Source of the DNA: Deltaproteobacteria bacterium
Lineage (GTDB): Bacteria; SAR324; JACQKK01
DNA: 64,000 nucleotides
Assembly: GCA_029858505.1 (NCBI GenBank)
Contig: JAOUEW010000007.1
Span: 32,656 to 96,655 of the forward strand
Reading direction: 5' to 3'
Below are positions 61,783-64,000 of the stretch, in pieces (within the stretch, counting starts at the first letter, position 1; every line of letters begins with the position of its first letter). The notes beneath the pieces were generated by a model. It was not told where the DNA came from. It was given only the letters and a program-made list of their open reading frames with translations, and did not search any database. A program made the position numbers and the translations under genes.

Positions 61783-61927
61783 CCATCGGACAATGAAAGA
61801 GAACTGGCCAATAGCAAAGAGCACCAGACCAGCAGCAAATAGATCGAACGAGACCTTGGGTTCACCCTGGTGTTTGCCGTGAAATCAAATCTACCCCCTT
61901 CATCCTATCCATCGGTGTTGAGTCTCC

Positions 61928-63721
61928 ATGCCTAAGAAAATTTTGGTTTGCGTAGCCTGGCCCTATGCCAACGGCCCCCGGCACATTGGCCACGTGGCGG
62001 GCTTTGGGGTGCCGAGCGACATCTTTGCCCGTTACCACCGGCTGGCCGGCAACGACGTGCTGATGGTGAGCGGCACCGATGAACACGGCACCCCCATTAC
62101 CGTGCAGGCCGAAAAAGAGGGCGTGTCTCCCCAGGTGCTGGCCGACCGCTACAACCAAGTCATCGGGGAAGACTTGGCCAACCTGGGGTTGTCGTACGAC
62201 CTGTTCACCCGCACCACCACCCGCAACCACTACCGGGTGGTGCAGGATATTTTTCTGGGGCTGTACCGCCAGGGCCATATTTTGAAACAGACCGCCATGG
62301 GGGCCTTCACCCCCGCCGGGCGCACCCTGCCCGACCGCTACATCGAAGGCACCTGCCCCCACTGCGGGGCCACCGACGCCCGGGGAGACCAGTGCGACGC
62401 CTGCGGCAAACAATTAGACCCGGCAGAACTGATCAACCCCCGCTCCAAAACCGACGGCTCGGCCCCGGTGTTCCGAGAAACCGAACATTTCTTTTTGAAC
62501 CTGCCGGCCTTCATTGGGCGGCTGAAAGACTGGCTGGGGGCCCAGGGCCACTGGCGGTCCAATGTGCGGGCCTTCTCGCTGAAACTGGTGGACGACCTGC
62601 GGCCCCGGGCCATCACCCGTGACATGGAGTGGGGGGTGCCCATTCCCCTGCCGGAATATCAGGAACGGACGGACAAACGGGTGTACGTGTGGTTCGACGC
62701 GGTAATTGGCTATCTATCGGCCACGGTAGAATGGGCGGCATTCACTGGCCGCCCAGAAGCCTGGCGCGACTGGTGGCAAAACAAAGACGTGGAGCACTAT
62801 TACTTCATGGGGAAAGACAACATCGTGTTTCACACGGTGATCTGGCCCAGCATATTGATGGGTTACGGCCAGGGAGAACAGGGGCTGGGGGGCGGCCGCC
62901 CGCTAAACATTCCCCACGACGTGGTGTCCAGCGAGTTCCTGACCATGGAAGGCAAAAAATTCTCCTCGTCTCGGGGGGTGGTGATTTACGTGCGGGATGT
63001 TCTCTCTCGCCACGACCCGGACGCCCTGCGGTATTTTCTCACCATCGCGGGGCCGGAAAACCAAGACACCGACTTCACCTGGGCCGAGTTCGTGCGCCGC
63101 AACAACGATGAGCTGGTGGCCAACTGGGGCAACCTGGTGAACCGGGTGCTGTCCATTGCCCACAAACATTTCGGGCGGGTGCCCGAACCGGGGGAGCAGA
63201 CCCCCCAGGACCAAGCGGTGCTGGCCGAGGTGGAAAAAGGCTTCGAAACGGTGGGGGGATTGATTGCCAAGGCCCAGTTCAAAGCCGCCCTGGGAGAAGC
63301 CATGCGGCTGGCCAGCCAAGTGAACCTGTACATCAGCGAGCAGCAGCCCTGGAGGCTGGTGAAAACCCCGGAAACCATGCCCCGCGCCGCCACGGTGCTG
63401 TTCACCGCCATGACGGCCATTGCCCACCTGAAAATTCTGTTGCTGCCCTTCCTGCCGTTCTCCAGCCAGCGGCTGCACGACATGCTGGGGGGCACGGGTT
63501 CCATTCGGGGGGAAGGCCGCTTTCAAGAGGTTCAAGAAGAGGGCGGCCCGGCGGGCCCCCCGGCGGCCCACCGGGTGCTCACGGGCGACTGGAGCGCCGC
63601 CCAGGGGTTATGGAAACCCCAGCGCCTCACCCCCGGCGCGGTTTTGCCGCCCCCGGCGGCCTTGTTTAGAAAACTAGAGGATTCGGTGGTGGCGGAGGAA
63701 CTGGCCCGGCTGAGCGGGTGA
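61928..63721 (+). CDS. metG: Methionyl-tRNA synthetase
   Basis: A 597-residue class I synthetase. HIGH is exact at 19-22 within [17 protein letters not shown]. The zinc knuckle is CPHCG...CDACGK (about 142-160) and [15 protein letters not shown] is the binding-site loop. The KMSKS loop reads KKFSSSR (343-349), a form typical of actinobacterial-type MetG. The helical anticodon-binding domain follows ([18 protein letters not shown]). The C-terminal EMAP-like tRNA-binding domain of E. coli MetG is absent; instead there is a short Gly/Pro-rich linker and a helical end. The ATG is at 61928. Confidence 0.95.
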   Translation: MPKKILVCVAWPYANGPRHIGHVAGFGVPSDIFARYHRLAGNDVLMVSGTDEHGTPITVQAEKEGVSPQVLADRYNQVIGEDLANLGLSYDLFTRTTTRNHYRVVQDIFLGLYRQGHILKQTAMGAFTPAGRTLPDRYIEGTCPHCGATDARGDQCDACGKQLDPAELINPRSKTDGSAPVFRETEHFFLNLPAFIGRLKDWLGAQGHWRSNVRAFSLKLVDDLRPRAITRDMEWGVPIPLPEYQERTDKRVYVWFDAVIGYLSATVEWAAFTGRPEAWRDWWQNKDVEHYYFMGKDNIVFHTVIWPSILMGYGQGEQGLGGGRPLNIPHDVVSSEFLTMEGKKFSSSRGVVIYVRDVLSRHDPDALRYFLTIAGPENQDTDFTWAEFVRRNNDELVANWGNLVNRVLSIAHKHFGRVPEPGEQTPQDQAVLAEVEKGFETVGGLIAKAQFKAALGEAMRLASQVNLYISEQQPWRLVKTPETMPRAATVLFTAMTAIAHLKILLLPFLPFSSQRLHDMLGGTGSIRGEGRFQEVQEEGGPAGPPAAHRVLTGDWSAAQGLWKPQRLTPGAVLPPPAALFRKLEDSVVAEELARLSG

Positions 63722-63740
63722 CGGGCGGCGAAGCCGCATG

Positions 63741-63975
63741 GTTACGCACTTGCTTCCGCCCGGTTTCACCAACACCCCTCCCCTGCCGCCTTTCAGGCGG
63801 CATCCCCTCCCCGTCGGAGAGGGGATTGAATCGAAGCCGAAAGGTCATGTGTTATCTTCCGCCCGGCTTCACCCACCGAACGGTTGTAAAGAATAGCCAG
63901 GGGATTCGAGTATTTGGACCTCACCCCCCGTCCCCCTCTCCCGAAGAGAGGGGGAGTTCAAGGGCGTTTGGGCGT
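63741..63975 (+). repeat. Family A intergenic repeat, copy 7
   Basis: CACCCCTCCCCTGCCGCC with TTTCAGGCGGCATCCCC, TCCCCGTCGGAGAGGGGATT, GAATCGAAGCCGAAAGG, CCGAACGGTTGTAAAGAATA, GGGGATTCGAG and CCTCTCCCGAAGAGAGG. It starts 20 bp after the metG stop and runs to the window edge; nothing else is visible in the last 280 bp. Confidence 0.8.
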
Positions 63976-64000
63976 TGCTTGTTCCATTCCTGTCCTCACC

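Overview
The window reads as part of the chromosome of a GC-rich, Gram-negative, flagellated bacterium. It carries lpxA (lipid A), mreB, lipoproteins, DUF3536/GH57 and glycogen genes, a single-chain pyruvate carboxylase, menA and an unusually large flagellin cluster. The combination of many long flagellins, a very large FliD and PilZ proteins suggests a proteobacterium, perhaps related to the magnetotactic cocci (Magnetococcia). That placement is an impression from gene style only; no marker gene such as rRNA is present. No tRNA, rRNA, CRISPR array or transposase was seen.

Region 1 (1-15,400): a flagellar filament locus, every gene on the minus strand. In transcription order it holds flagellin, fliD, two fliS genes, flagellin, a divergent flagellin-like gene lacking the terminal polymerisation helices, and two further flagellins. 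It ends in a three-copy tandem repeat of about 229 bp that runs off the left edge. The two last flagellins have matching leaders with paired GGA motifs, one in the Shine-Dalgarno, that look like CsrA sites. A sigma-54-like motif lies upstream of the first flagellin. FliD carries three tandem copies of an extra domain.

Region 2 (15,700-23,300): lpxA, a small membrane protein, argJ, an orphan mreB and a secreted protein with 16 Sel1 repeats. Next comes a two-gene toxin-antitoxin-like module (nucleotidyltransferase fold plus Xre) with an 18-bp palindrome upstream. About 100-bp direct repeats flank it.

Region 3 (23,300-32,700): a glycogen cluster. A MalQ-GlgB fusion is translationally coupled to a DUF3536/GH57 protein, and both converge with glgA and a lipoprotein gene.

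Region 4 (33,000-46,800): hemA-hemD, a dienelactone hydrolase with an SH3-like secreted protein, a DUF488-like gene, pyc, argS, menA and an aldolase-dehydrogenase fusion.

Region 5 (46,700-64,000): a minus-strand operon (inactive plus active M16 peptidases, a lipoprotein, a degenerate diacylglycerol-kinase-like protein), thiI-polA, an orphan ParB-like gene coupled to an LpxH-like phosphoesterase, three tandem paralogous PilZ genes and metG.

Nearly every longer intergenic space holds a member of a C-rich, hairpin-forming dispersed repeat (family A, seven copies) or a second short repeat (family B, four copies). One family A copy supplies the last codons of hemD.
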